This document shows, piece after piece, positions 1-12,776 of a stretch of DNA of 64,000 bases. How positions within the stretch are numbered: position 1 is the first letter of the stretch; each line of letters starts with the position of its first letter. The notes beneath the pieces are model-generated. The model saw only the letters and a list, made by a program, of their open reading frames with translations. It searched no databases and was not told where the DNA came from. The DNA is from Tetrahymena thermophila SB210 (lineage: Eukaryota; Ciliophora; Oligohymenophorea; Hymenostomatida; Tetrahymenidae), in the NCBI RefSeq assembly GCF_000189635.1, contig NW_002476210.1, forward strand, positions 1 through 64,000, read 5' to 3'. The translations under genes were made by a program, and so were the position numbers.

Positions 1-253
1 ACCCCAACCCCAACCCCAACCCCAACCCCAACCCCAACCCCAACCCCAACCCCAACCCCAACCCCAACCCCAACCCCAACCCCAACCCCAACCCCAACCC
101 CAACCCCAACCCCAACCCCAACCCCAACCCCAACCCCAACCCCAACCCCAACCCCAACCCCAACCCCAACCCCAACCCCAACCCCAACCCCAACCCCAAC
201 CCCAACCCCAACCCCAACCCCAACCCCAACCCCAACCCCAACCCCCCAACCCC
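1..253. repeat. C4A2 telomere repeat
   Basis: About 42 uninterrupted copies of the hexamer CCCCAA occupy the very start of the window, read on the strand running 5' into the chromosome. This is the telomere sequence made by Tetrahymena-type telomerase. The innermost repeat is irregular: a run of six C at 242-247, then AA and a last CCCC before unique sequence begins at 254. It marks a natural macronuclear chromosome end rather than an assembly cut. Confidence 0.98.
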
Positions 254-2312
254 TTTTGATATTTTATTTTAAAAAATTGTTTATTAAAAATAATATTTAT
301 TTTAAGAACTAAAAATAAAGTATCTAAAACTAAAAAAAAAGGCTAAAATTATGATAAAATTTAATTAGGTTTTCATTCTTATATTTTTTAGTGATCTTGA
401 AAATAAATAACTTAAGAATCTATGCATGTTTAAAAGTTTAGAATTTTCGAAAAGCAAAATTAAAAAGTACAAATTTTTTATCAAAATTAAAAATGTAGAC
501 TTATAAATTTTGAAATTCTAGTGATTCTATTTGTTTAGCATTCGCTATAAAGATACATAAAAAGAATTATTTTCCTTTAAGGATTGTGTTTACCTATTGA
601 TATTACAAAAGATAATACATATTATTTAGTATCTATGATCATTTATTAGCAAATATTTAATTTTGGCAATTAATGCTGACAGCTAATATAATTGAATTTA
701 TTAAGAAAGATTTTTTAATTAAGGAAAAAATAAATACTTACCCCTCTAGATTTTGTTAAATACTTCTTAAATATTTTTTACATTTATCTACATGAATGAT
801 TGTATGATGGTAATTTAATACAATTGATATCTGAAAAATAATTAACATTTGATTAAAATACATTAATTTTCAGCTTAAAGGATGCTTATTATAACAAGAT
901 TAAGCTGTATTTATTTTAACTAAACTAAAAATATTAGAGAAATATTTAAAAGTTAAAAAATAGGTATCTGAAACTACTTGATAAATTACATAATCAATAA
1001 AATTAAATTGAATTATTATAAATTATTATTTATTATAAACTGTTTATTTAATCAGATTGTTTAACAATTCAATTCGTGTAAAAAGCATTATAAACTCGTT
1101 AATATATTGATTATAAATTACCTTATCTGAAAAATTACAATTTTTTATTAACTTTTGAAGTACAAATAAAAAATTAGATTTGCTTGCTGTTAATATATTT
1201 TACCACAAAATCAAATTTTTCGTTATAGATGATGGCTTAATTTTCATAGTAAATATATAGAGCAAAAGAAATCTAGATAAAATAGATACTCAAAATATAA
1301 AAGATTCTGATTACACTTTTTGAAATTATTAAAAAATTAATATAGAAAAAATAAATAGATCTCATCGTTTTTAATTAAATTTGCTTAACTTCTAATGTAT
1401 ATTAATTAATATTTTGTATGGTCAGAGAGAAGCATTATATTACAAATATATAGTTTTTCATTTTTTATTAGGAATCAATATAATACTAGATAGTCCCTCA
1501 AAATAATAAGTCTTATGTAAAATACTAAATATTTGTTACTCAAATCCCTTCAAAGTAAAAAATAATTACAAATATAGTAAAAAAATTATAAATTAACTAT
1601 TTTTATAACAAATTGTGTCATAATTTAAGAATAGAGGTAAAAAATAACGTGCTAGCCATGTAATTAATTTACTAAAATTATATATATTTTTTGTTCCAAA
1701 TACAAATTTTCATTACCGAAGAAACCATCAAGAAAGAAGATATTTTGTACAGCTAATTTATTCTTAAATCATTTAGAAAAAAAAATCTGTAATTCATATT
1801 TGTTAATTTATATTTGTATTTAGATGTCTATTTTCATTTATAGTTTGTCTATTTCCTAATAAAGATTTTGATTTCTTGATTTAGTTTCAAAAAAGTTATT
1901 TAATATTCTATGAAGAATAAATAAATTGATGTTTTTTATCCCTTGTTAAATATATTAGATTAAAAAGCTTAAAATATTTAGAATTTCTAGAAAAATTTGT
2001 CTATTTCTTAATTACATTAATTTTTACAAAAAAGGTTTACAAATAACTAAAATATTTGTACTTTATTTTCAAAATATACTTTTAGCACAATTAATAAGTA
2101 ACCAGGCTCACATAAAAAAACTCGAATTTATAATAGTTTTATTAGAATAAATTTAATTAATGCCTATAATATTAACATTATCAAATATAATCAAATAAGA
2201 AGAATAAATTTATAAAAATTATAATAGAGTGATTTTAAGTTTTGTTGTGTTTCTTTCTATTTTTGATAAATATTTTTATAAAATTACAATTTTGTATTGT
2301 GTAATAGAAATC
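254..2312. other. Subtelomeric AT-rich spacer
   Basis: About 2 kb of very AT-rich sequence between the telomere and the tandem repeat. Reading with TGA as the only stop, I found no open stretch with coding character on either strand. It looks like non-coding subtelomeric DNA. Confidence 0.6.
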
Positions 2313-2810
2313 GAAATTCACTATTTTTATTACTAATTCAAATTTGTATTTTGAACGAACAAATCAATTGTATATTTGAAAATATGAAAATTCATAATTC
2401 TTATCTATGAAATTAAAAACTATTTTTATTACTAATTATAGTTTGTATGTTGAACGAACAAATCAATTTTATATTTACTTGAAAATATTAAAATTCAAAA
2501 TTCTTACATATGAAATTAAAAAATTATTTTTATTGCTAATTCAAATTTATGTGTTGAACAAATCAATTTTCTTGAATTTATGTAAATAATTCTTTTCTAT
2601 GAAATTAAAAACTATTTTTATTACTAATTCTAATTTGTATGTTGAACGAACAAATCAATTTTATATTTACTTGAAAATATGAAAATGTAAAATTCTTAAC
2701 TATGAAATTAAAAAACTATTTTTATTACTAATTCAAATTTGTATGTTTAACAAATGAATTTTATATTTACTTGAAAATATGAAAATTAATAATTCTTATC
2801 TATAAAATTA
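2313..2810. repeat. Five-copy subtelomeric tandem repeat (~100 bp unit)
   Basis: Five imperfect copies of a unit of about 89-103 bp. Units begin near 2313, 2409, 2512, 2601 and 2704. Each contains the core ACTATTTTTATTACTAATTC or a close variant, then TTGAACGAACAAATCAATTT and TTGAAAATATGAAAAT. Copies 3 and 5 carry small deletions. An apparent 60-codon plus-strand frame inside (from 2407) is a by-product of the repeat and not a gene. Confidence 0.85.
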
Positions 2811-3013
2811 TAACAATTATGCTGAATTAATTAACTTATTCAAATTTAAAATACTTTATGAAGCTATAAAATGATAATTTTAATAAAAACTTTTATTAAA
2901 ATGATAATTTTAATTTAAAGAAACAGTATAACTTTGTAATAACTGAGTTTATATAAATGTATTTGAATTACAATTAATTTCTCCCTTTTAATATTATTTT
3001 TTAAAATTCAATT

Positions 3014-4112
3014 TCAAAATTTAGCATAATTTAGCTTTAAAAAAACTTGAGGAGTAAGTTAAAAGTTTTATAAGCCATTGAGAGCAACTGTAGCTTCGTC
3101 TTCTTATGAAAATTCTACAAATGCAACTTTTCTAGGTGCAATTAGTCTAACTTCTCTAAAATTAAAATTTGTTAAAATAAATGTCAAATATGTTTTAATT
3201 AAAAATACTTAAATCCTGGATATTAGCCAAAGAGTGCTTTAAGAATGTCTGTTGTAACGAAAGAAGGTAAATCTTCTAAAATAAGAACATTATTTGGCTA
3301 GTTTAATTCGTTTTGCTAAATATTAAGTGGAATTTATTATAGTTATTGCTTTTGTTGCTACTATTCTTTTTGTTCTGTGCCTATTTCTTATTCTCCTACT
3401 TTCTTAGCATTATTATTGTTTTCTTTCTTTTACTTCTTTTTTGGAACCCATCTTCCTTCTAACTTGTCTAAAATCTCACTTCTTTATTTTGCAAAATTTA
3501 TTTTCTAATGTATTATGGTGTAAAAAGCTGATTAATTTTATAATTCACTAATGCCAAATTAAAATAAGATATTGTGCAGTCAACATTTAACAGCAACTAA
3601 AGAACTATAAACATTTATTTTTGGTTGGGTTTTATTAATAACATATGATTTATATTTGATTAGCTTAAATTAGTTGGTTAAATGTTGGAGATCTTATCTT
3701 AATTTCGGAATAGTTTGAAGATTAATTTGAATTTTTTATTATTACCAATTCCTTATCAAAAAATAAAAATCCATTCAAATTCTTTTTTGCGTTAGTGGCA
3801 GCAGTAATATCTTTGAAAATAATCCATGCCTATCCTCTCAAAGTGTTTGACTTTTTTAATATGATATCAAGTATTTCTCCAAATTGCTAAAATAAGAAGT
3901 ATAATCCATATTTCATATCTAAATATTTTTGTAAAAATAATTTTTGCAATAATCAAAAAATCAAAAATGCCTCCTAATTTGGAATTATTTAAGAAAAAAT
4001 AGCCAATAAATAAATAAATGGTCTAACCTTCTTGATTGATTTTATCATTCAAGTTATTTATGTATAAAGTTTCTTTAGGAGTGCTTCCTGCTATTTCTTG
4101 TTGGTGACTCAT
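3014..4112 (-). CDS. U1A/U2B''-type spliceosomal RRM protein (SNF family)
   Basis: Two-RRM snRNP protein expected to bind a U1 or U2 snRNA stem-loop in the nucleus. Four exons: 4112-4028, 3918-3746, 3504-3209 and 3155-3014, giving 231 residues, close to human U2B''. RRM1 starts at once with TLYINNLNDKIN (RNP2; the family has TIYINNLNEKI) and continues QFGEILDIILKK and LRGQAWIIFKD (RNP1). A KINFAKQRSEILDKLEG segment matches the family's linker start. A Q-rich linker leads to RRM2, with VLILEDLPSFVTTDILKALF and KVAFVEFSQEDEATVALNG. All splice phases agree. TAA and TAG encode Gln in it. Whether it is the U1 or U2 protein, or does both jobs like fly SNF, cannot be told from sequence alone. Confidence 0.93.
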
Positions 4113-5343
4113 TACCTAATTATTCAATAGTAACTTTAGAAATCAAATAAGATATTTTAATTATTTTTATTTAGTTAAAAATGCCTTATTTATAATTAGC
4201 TAGATACTAATGAATATAAAAAAATAGTCATTATTTAATTACTTATTAAAGAAATTAAAAATATATATTATTTATGCCTATTAAGGTAAAAAATTAATAT
4301 AAATCTGTGTTTGTTTTTCATATAAAATATAGGTTATGCTACTTAAAAAATTACAAAAAAATTATCTCTGTCATAAATAAAAAAATTAAAATATTTTAAA
4401 ATATAAATTCTTAAATTTTTTTGTTTACTTGACAATATTTTGGGTTCAAATAAAATAAAGAGCTTAATTCGAGGTTAAAATATTTCAAATTATTCAGTAA
4501 TTAACAATAAAATTATGTTTCTCCCCATTAAAAAATTTACATTTAATGTATTAATTAATTAATTAAATAAATAATTAATCTCACATTAAATTTTAGACAT
4601 CAGAAGAATGATACAAAGGAGACACATTCATTTAAAAATCAAATTAATAGATAAAAGAGTATATATATATGTATGTATTATAATGGGTAATAAGTTAATT
4701 TTCATTTGTTTATAAAACTATGAATATATTATGATTATTAATACTAATATAATTGTTAAAAAAGCAACTTCTATAGAGAAATAAACTATTCAAATCATAT
4801 AAAATATTATTTATTTTTACAAATAATGCCGTAATATTTTTGAGACTTTCTAGAACAAAGTTTTTATCAAATAAACCAGATAATCTAACGTAAAAAACTC
4901 AATAAATAAAATGGACTGATTTCTTTTAAAACAATTTTTTGTTGTTTATTCTTTATTTTTATGTTTTTAAACATTAATATCATCTAATTATATATCTACT
5001 ATAAGAAATATTTGCTTAAGAACAAGCTTTTGGTACTTTAAGTCAAAAAAATAAACAAAAAAAAACTAAAAAAACTGAAATTTTATGTTAAATTAATTCA
5101 TGAGAAATTGAGGCTAGGAATAAAATTATAATATTAAGTTATCTATCTATTGATTATAAATTTAAGATAAAAAATTTAAATTTGTAACCATCCGTGAGGG
5201 AATGCGATAATTTATCCTATCTTGCTGATTGACTTTTCATAAAATTTGTAATAACTTAATGAGAGCAACTAAAGAAGTTATTTAAAAGATTATAAAAGAT
5301 ATAACTTTATTAATCAAATCTAATTACTGACTATCATTTATTT
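4113..5343. other. AT-rich intergenic spacer
   Basis: No gene seen. It holds the 5' side of the U1A/U2B'' gene. A short, locally GC-richer patch near 5185-5240 stands out from the surrounding AT, but I could not assign it to any RNA gene family. Confidence 0.5.
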
Positions 5344-5726
5344 TCAAATCACTTTTTAATTTAAACAAAATATTAGTGATAATCTTTGCTTATTATATTT
5401 TATATTTCTAATTTTAAATTTAATAAATTTTATACCTTACATTTTGCTTAGTGATAATTCACCTTCTTTTCTACTATCTTTCTACCCTATAAGTCTAATT
5501 TAAATTAATTATCCTTATTGAGCGTGCGAGCGAATGTTCTTTTAATCTAGTGATTATAATTCTAATAATCTTCCGAAATCTTGTTTAATTCTTGACCCCT
5601 AAGGTTTCTTTGACCTTTCTCTAATTAAAAGTAAGAAACATCACTTGTTGATTTTCTTTTTAATTTCTTTTATCAACACTTTTGTTAATTTTCTTCTTGT
5701 CTATCTTTCTTTCTTTATTTTGCCAT
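5344..5726 (-). CDS. Small basic hypothetical protein (two exons)
   Basis: Not recognised. Exon 1 starts at ATG 5726 and encodes MAKQRKKDRQEENQQ. A typical intron of about 59 bp (GTGTTGATAA...TTTTAATTAG) joins in phase to a second exon containing RSKKPQGSRIKQDF, GRLLELQSLDQKNIRSHAQQ and QKDSRKEGELSLSKMQ, ending at TGA 5346-5344, for about 107 residues. The local GC is higher than in the flanks, and the hydrophilic, charged composition supports coding. The last ~30 residues are AT-rich and less convincing, so the true 3' end could differ. No domain is visible. Confidence 0.45.
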
Positions 5727-6138
5727 TTCAAAAAAAATGTATTCAAATAATTACTTATAACTAAGTGAATTAGGAAAAACATTTTTATGTTAATTATTTA
5801 TTTAGAATGTAAATAAGCTAAAATTGATATTCTTAAATATCTAATTTAACTATTTCTTCAGTTTATTTTGATTTAATTAGTATTATCCTTGTGCTTTTTT
5901 TGTTTGTTATAATTAAAATAAAATCCAAATTAACACATAACCCCTATATGAAAATCTATCAACATACTTTAAAAAGCAGTTTTTTAAGATAATCCTTAAA
6001 TATGCAAATCAATAATAACTGATTTTTCTAATCAGACTGAGTTTTAATTTAAAATTTTTCATTTTTGTTTGTATTTGAAAGGAGCAGAAAAATATTATCT
6101 CAGAATATAAATAAAGTAAAGAAATTCAAAATTTGTAA

Positions 6139-6579
6139 TCAACTGGTAAATATTTAATAAATAAAGGAGTGTTAATTAATCGAATATTATAAAAAGCCCC
6201 ATAACCACGTCTTTTATAAGTAATCTAAACACTCTTTATCAAAGATATTTAGTATTGACTAATAATATAATGAAAGAAAATACAAAAATTACTACATATC
6301 TGAACAAATAAATTGCATATATTTGTGTTAATAGGTATATTAAAGTACAGTATTATATATTTCTCTCCTCCCATTTAGTAATTTAATTATTTGTTTTATG
6401 TTTGCCTTTAAAACTATCATTTAATTTAATGGTCTATCATTTGTCAATTTAAAACTTCTTTATATTAATTTATTGATAAGTGCCTTTTTAATTAAAAAAT
6501 TTGTCTTTCTTTCTTACTTTAGAAGTAGATCTATCTCTTCTTGGATCTTATTTAAATTATTTGCTTATTAATCATTCAT
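6139..6579 (-). CDS. Hypothetical protein, possibly the last exon of a larger gene
   Basis: Open for 146 residues from ATG 6579 to TGA under the ciliate code, using TAA/TAG as Gln several times. It reads as a charged helical first half (NKIQEEIDLLLKQERKTNFL, then IKKALINKLIQ) and a more hydrophobic, aromatic second half (FLYFLSLYYQSILNIFDKEC). The frame stays open upstream of the first ATG to an AG near 6605, so this may be a 3' exon joined to a coding-like stretch at about 6740-6840. Family unknown. Confidence 0.45.
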
Positions 6580-6739
6580 TTTTTAAATAATATCACTTCC
6601 TTACAACAATTATTTTAAGTAGGAATAAAGTTATTGCAAATAAATACATAAAATGAGGAAGGAAGCAAAAAAAATAATGGCATATTTTTTGTTATATGCC
6701 ATCTCAGAATATATTGAATATCTCTCTTGCTATTTTTCA

Positions 6740-7600
6740 CATAATTCTACGTAAAATGTTTAAAGCTTGGCTATTTTCGCTATCCAATAGCATTTTATAA
6801 TATTCCAAATCTTCAATATATTTATTGACTGGGGTTTTAATTGGTCAATAAATAAGATAATTTATATTGGTTTGCAAAAGTTATTTACAATATTAAATAA
6901 AAAGAGTATGCAAATCTCACACTCTAAACAAGAGTAGAAATCAAAAGATTATTTTAATTATAAAAAAAGAAAAAAATTTAAATTTATGAGTACAACTTGT
7001 TCATAGATGTTTTTAAATTTATTGCCAATATTAAAAATCTATTTTTAAATAAAATAAGAATTTAAATTTTTATTTTTTCTCAATTGAAATTTAAATTTGA
7101 GTCACATTCATTTTTATTTCTTAAATAATACTATCAAATTCAAACAGTAAAAATATAAAATATTATGGGTCTACATCCTCACCATACTGATAAGTTGTAT
7201 CTTATTCTCCTTATATATTTTGATGTCAGCTAGATATTTATTTACTTATTAAGGCACATCATGAATGATGAATGGTAATTAATTAATTTGCCCTTCAAGT
7301 AGATTCGAGCCTCTAAATAGATTAAATAAAAAAATCTTTTTAAACAGCTATATACCTATATGGGTTGATAGGAAAAATTCAAGATATTTCCATTTTGTTG
7401 ATAGGCAGAAATAGATGTCTGTATTGAAATCACAAATCAAAAAAGTTCTTCCCCCCGTTTAGCGTTTAATATTTACTAGGGTTCCAATTAACAAATACAA
7501 AATAAAAGAAAAACAGCTTACATACTTATAAACTTTGAATGCTAATTTACATTGCTTGCTAATTTTAATAAACAAATATACATAAAATAATGAGGAATCT
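6740..7600 (-). other. Candidate upstream exons, unresolved
   Basis: Two stretches look coding on the minus strand. One at about 6840-6745 encodes VNKYIEDLEYYKMLLDSENS. The other, at about 7310-7165, encodes LEGQINQLPFIIHDVPQQ followed by VNKYLADIKIYKENKIQLIS, and lies in a frame without TGA from about 7600 to 7080. Both contain a VNKY(I/L)xD motif. They might belong with the 6139-6579 frame in one multi-exon gene, but I could not fix the splice sites. The composition is AT-rich enough that part of the open frame could be chance. Confidence 0.3.
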
Positions 7601-7867
7601 TCTCTGAACATTTCTTAATTATATTTATTTAGTTATTGAAAATTTTTTTGACCTTAAAGACAAATGTGTATATTCGTATTGTATACTCAATCCAATTAAA
7701 CTATCAAATTTTTACATTTTTATAAATTTTATATTCGTTTTGAAAGTATTTTTGATAAACTTGCTGATGAATTTTGCTTTTATATTTCAATATGGTGAAA
7801 CTAAAAGATAGTTTTTTTTTTTTAGTTAAATGAGTGGATGGATGTTAGTTAGATTGTTAGAGTGGAT

Positions 7868-8071
7868 TTAGCGATGATATAAATTAGTGGATCTTAAAAA
7901 ATTTATTTTTTCACTTATAAAACAACAACCAACTGACTTAAAATCAAAATTATAAAATTTAGATTCATGCAAATTTAATTCAAGAAAATCAGTATATTTA
8001 ATTTTAATAGATTTTAAGCTAAAAACTAAGAAGTATTTTCCTACCCCTTCAACATTCAAGGTTCTACAATA
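7868..8071 (-). other. Possible isolated exon
   Basis: A frame using no stop codon of any code runs for about 63 codons here and continues under the ciliate code to about 7790. It includes LNVEGVGKYFLVFSLKSIK and FDFKSVGCCFISEKINFLRS, and an upstream TATTGTAG could be a splice acceptor. No start or partner exon was identified. It may be a 5' exon of the candidate gene downstream, or chance. Confidence 0.2.
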
Positions 8072-11059
8072 TAAAACAAAATATTATTATAAAAATATTA
8101 AACGTTGATGTCACATAAATCCATCTACGTAAGTTTTAATGTTATAATTCATCAATTAACTTTTATTTTCTGTCAGGTAAGCCAATATGTTTTAACCATA
8201 CTTCAAGAATATTCTTCTAAATAACTATTATATTCTGGTTATATATATAGAGAGTGTGTCTTGATCAACATTTAACTTTTACTTCAAATAAAATATGGTA
8301 TTTTTCATTCGTAGCTTGCTAGGAAATGAGAAATCAATCATAAATAAACAACATATATGATCTAATATCTAAATTATATATAATTGAGCCAGCTTCTAGT
8401 TAATAATATTTATAAGTAAACCGAATTAAATTAGAAAAATATAATAATCTAGTTTATAAGGGCAATCATAAACAGTTGATGTTCATATATTGAATTAACT
8501 TTTGGCTTAAAATATGTTCATCATAATCTATTCTAATTAAAGTTATTATTGTATGGAAAATAATTAAATCTATTACCAACTTTCTTCCTTCCTTGATACA
8601 TAATTAAAGATCTAACGAACAAAGAATAATATATATTTAACTAGCTTTTAATTCCATTTTTAACAATAATTAAAGTAAAAATAAATAGATACTATGCATT
8701 TTATATTACTATTAAAAAGCTCTTTCAATTAAAATTTACTAGTATATTGGTTGTTTGCAAATTAAAATATAAACAAATTGAATATACCCCATTGTGAATA
8801 TTAAGGTATATTAGATACAAAAATATTCCTCGGATAATTTATTATTTCATGTTGATGCTAAAAATGCAGATTAAGATGCAATATATTACTATGATTTTGA
8901 GCTAATTTATCACTTAAAAGTGAAGAAAGAATAATATTTATGATTTTAAGGTGGACTGTATTAATAGATAAATCAAGTTATGTTAAATATTCTCAGAATT
9001 TTTGAGGTAATAATTGAGCATTAACGTTGTCAAATCATTTTAATTTTTGTTTAAGTTTCTAAATTATCAAAAAGAACTACGTCCGTCTGTCTTTAACTTA
9101 ATTTACTTTTCAATATAATTTTCAGCCCTAAATTTTAATATACTATATGATTGATTCCTTTGTCTATTTGTTTTGGCTTGCTTAAATTGACATAAACAAT
9201 TGAAAATAGGTTTATTATATAGTTAGGTAGAGTTTAGAGTAAGTTTGTTGAATGTGTTTAAATGATTTCTCATAACAAATTATAATTCCTAAAGCTGGAT
9301 GAAGATATTTTTGAATTACACTCGAAAAGTCTTTTCGTCATTTTTTAGCGAATCTTTTTTATTATTATAAAGGTGAGTTTTTATAATAAATAAATAAAAA
9401 CAATCAAACCAAAATATTTATTTTTATTTAAAATTTACACTATCAAAAAATGTACCTAATCTAATTAATTTTTGGGAAAAAAAGTGGAAAAATTATTAAA
9501 AAATTAAAAACAAGTAATTGTAATAAAATAGATCCTTTAGAGAAATTTTAGATTTGCTTAATTAGCTTTTGTTTTTCAATAGAAACTTCTTTTTAATTGA
9601 TTTTTTTTTTTCACCTAAATTTAATTTCTTGCTCGTCACAATTTTCCCACTCAAAAGTAAAATAGAAAACCACTAATTATCTTTGTATTTTTATGTGCGA
9701 AGCAGAAAAAGAAAGAATGTATATCAAGAAAAACGTTCAATTTTATCAAAATTGAATATATAAATTAGTTAACCGAGAGTGCAAAAAAACAATTAGATAT
9801 ATTTTTATAACTCAAATTAAAAGTATATTTTAGTTGTTTACAATTTATTGAAAGGTTATTCTTTTTTTCAGTAAATAAATTGATAGATATTTAATTATGA
9901 GGATCATTCGACCTCATAGTAAACACTCCTTTGGAGCCATAAAAATAATAAAAATAGACTTTTGCTATAATCTGAGCAAACAATTTGGAAACAATAATTT
10001 TAAAAGAAATGATTTATGAGTGAAAAAATGTTTAAAAATATTATTAAACTATAATAGTAATTACTAAAAGTAGTAAAATATAATATATTTATTTATTTAT
10101 AAAGTATATTTTATTTATTTATATTAGTGAGATTCTTTATATATTTATTATATTAATTTAATTATTGACTCATAATTATGTGTGATTATTTTTACTTATT
10201 AAGCCTAATTATTTATTTATCTGTTTAGTTGGTTAATTAATTAATTATCTAATCTGATTTCAATAAAATATATTGAAAAATATCTTTCTTTTGATTTTTT
10301 CAGGATTCCTGAAAATCATCAAAAAAATAAAAAATATAGTTGTTGATTATTAAATTATCTTTCTATGTATGTATGATGGAGTTGTTATCTAATCTTAATT
10401 TTTATCATTCAAATAAATTTTGTTATTCAAAAGAGGTAATAAGAAGAAATAATTAATTATTTATATATGAAAGTGTTTTCGTTTTTTATAAAGCTTGAGT
10501 TGGTTGATTGTTTGATAGTTGTTTTTGGATTTTTTGTTAGTAATTTAAGCAGTTGGTGAGATGAAGATATATTTTTTGATTGACTTTGGATAAAAATGTT
10601 TGCTTATCATATTATTATTGTTTTTTATTAGATAGATTAGACGCGTGTAGTTAAGTTAAAATAGTAGGTAAAGGAAGAATTTGTATCAAATATTTTTTAC
10701 TCTTTTGTAATAAATAATCATAGGAAGTATGCATGCTGAATATAAGTTACTGTCTTCAAATTAGATTCTTCTTAATAAGCAATAATAGTGCGTGTTAAAT
10801 TCAATGAGTCAGATGGAGAGGGTAAAAGTAGCTATTTATGTTTATACTAATTAATTTTTTATGGTTTGTTTTTGGAGTTAATATTATTGGTGAATATACT
10901 AATGGGGATTGATTGCATAGTAGGTCATCTGAAAGTATTTATATATTTATTTTTTTTACTTTCAGAATCAATAATTAATTAAATTTTAGTCAAGAGCTAA
11001 CAGTATTATTAAGCATCTTTTTACATTATATTTCACAGAATTAGTTAGTGTTAAATAGT
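8072..11059. other. Long AT-rich spacer
   Basis: About 3 kb without a gene I can support. A plus-strand fragment near 8830-8940 reads FHVDAKNADQDAIYYYDFEL in one TGA-free frame but has no start, motif or clear splice partners. The portion next to 11,060 is probably the 3' UTR of the cyclin gene. Confidence 0.4.
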
Positions 11060-12776
11060 TCAAATTTTGAAACAACGAGAAGTTTTTCTATTTATCTCTT
11101 CTAAATTGTATTTTTTAAGGTTTTTAAGGCTACTGAAATGCTTATCGTATGTTTTAGCTAAAGTAAGTATTCTTTAGGCAGGCTATATGATTTGGTCGTA
11201 GGTCATTCCAAGTAAATCAAGGAAGGGTAATACATATTTGAATTAATCAAAGTAAGGGAAGAACTATTGCATGACTTAGATTGAAACAAAGACAGAACAT
11301 ACTGCGAGGGTTTTATAGTTGTATTTACTCATTAATTATTCATAATCCAATGTGGTGAGCTTGAACATGTATGCGTTTAAGCAATTGAAGAACTCTTTGG
11401 ATTATTATGTGTAGCTGCTAAAGAAGTCTTGAGAATCAAGATACTTAATCATTAAATTTGATAAGATATCTAAGGTAGGGAAGGAAATATTGAAATTAAG
11501 GGTATTCAAGATTTCTGCCTCAGTCTATTTTAATACTTACATACTGATCTTTTCGTGACCAATCTTCTCATAAAGCTTTTATAATGAAAAGGGTACAATT
11601 TCTTCATATTTTGAAGCAATGAACATGCTAACAATACCAATAGCATGGAGCTCATCAACTTATAAACTTCTATTTTTAATGAAAATAAATTTAGTTTATT
11701 GGATTAAAAAAAATAGTTTTCTTCTATAATACTCTAATTAAAGTCTGAAAATCATCAGATAAAAATATTCTATTAATTCTTTCTAAATTATATATGAATT
11801 AATCTTATTTATTTATTAATTAATATTTGTGATTGAATGTTTGCTAGTTAATTATTCTAACAAGCTTATAAAGATTATATATCTTTAGCATTTTTTTTTG
11901 CTTGCCTTTTAAATTAAAATTTTAGGAACTAACCTCAATTATAAATTTTTGGAGTTGTTGTTAAATAATTATATTCAATTAATTATCTCAAAAATTGATC
12001 TATTTCAATAAGTTTTTAGAGTGTAATAAATTAATTAATAAATAAAATTAAAATTAAAATTTTAAAATTATTTCTGATTTTTATAAATTTAAAATACATT
12101 ATTTAAAGTATTTATTTATTTAATTAGAGCAAGGTGAAAAAAACTAAAATTATATTTTAAGATGAATCCAAAACTATTTGTTTATTTACCTTTATACATT
12201 TGCGAAGTAAGCATCCATGATGGCAACGGAAAGGGAGAAAGTAGTTTCGGAGAAATTGTAAGCCTTAAGAACTTCAATCATCCAATCAATCATCTTAGCT
12301 CTCATTGCTGCAGTGATTGCGTGTCTTTTTAAAAATTCAGTTGGTTCTTAGACATCCTTTAATATTAAAAAGATATTTAGTTAATTTAATAAATTGCTAT
12401 AATAATTTGAAAATACCATCATATTGTTAGAAAAAACTCTTGGGAAGAAGGTTTCTTCGTTGCTTTAAGTCTTTTAGAGTGTACTTTGACCAGAGATTTC
12501 AACAGGGGCAGTAGTTTAAGAACTTTCGATCCATTCATAACTTTAGATGCCAGATTACTAAGAATCAGCAGAATTCATGTTTTATGAACAGGAAGAGCCA
12601 TCAGTTGAAGCATTTTCAGATGATTAAATTTCATTAGATACACAAGCTTTTACTGAGAGATTATATAATTAGGGTTGGCTGCATTTTTATTGAGCGCAGT
12701 TGAATTACTAGTCGTTTAACTTAGATTTATTTTAGTTATCAAGTTAAAGTACTTTATTGATGTTATTCTACTACAT
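11060..12776 (-). CDS. Cyclin (A/B-type, mitotic-like)
   Basis: Regulatory subunit of a cyclin-dependent kinase. Three exons, 12776-12417, 12356-12190 and 11669-11060, give 378 residues. After a Q/N/S-rich N-terminus of about 120 residues, the cyclin box begins with ITAAMRAKMIDWMIEVLKAY (the MRxxLxDW signature), then VQRSLQVDELHAIGIVSMFI and ASKYEEIVPF. The second fold continues with QTEAEILNTLNFNISFPT, FFPYFDQFKYVLPF and QPAQRILTLAKTYDKHF. Intron 2 is unusually long for this genome (about 520 bp), but joins VQR to SLQVDEL in phase. The 3' exons use GC-richer codons than the neighbours, suggesting good expression. No clear RxxL destruction box is obvious in the N-terminus, so subtype is uncertain. 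Confidence 0.9.

Noticed and set aside
8830..8940. Plus-strand coding-like fragment FHVDAKNADQDAIYYYDFEL
   Set aside because: Only about 40 codons, no start, no motif and no phase-consistent splice sites nearby.
9895..9945. GC-richer hairpin-like patch (CATTCGACCTCATAG...)
   Set aside because: Considered as a tRNA because of TTCGA, but no acceptor or D/anticodon arms can be formed around it.
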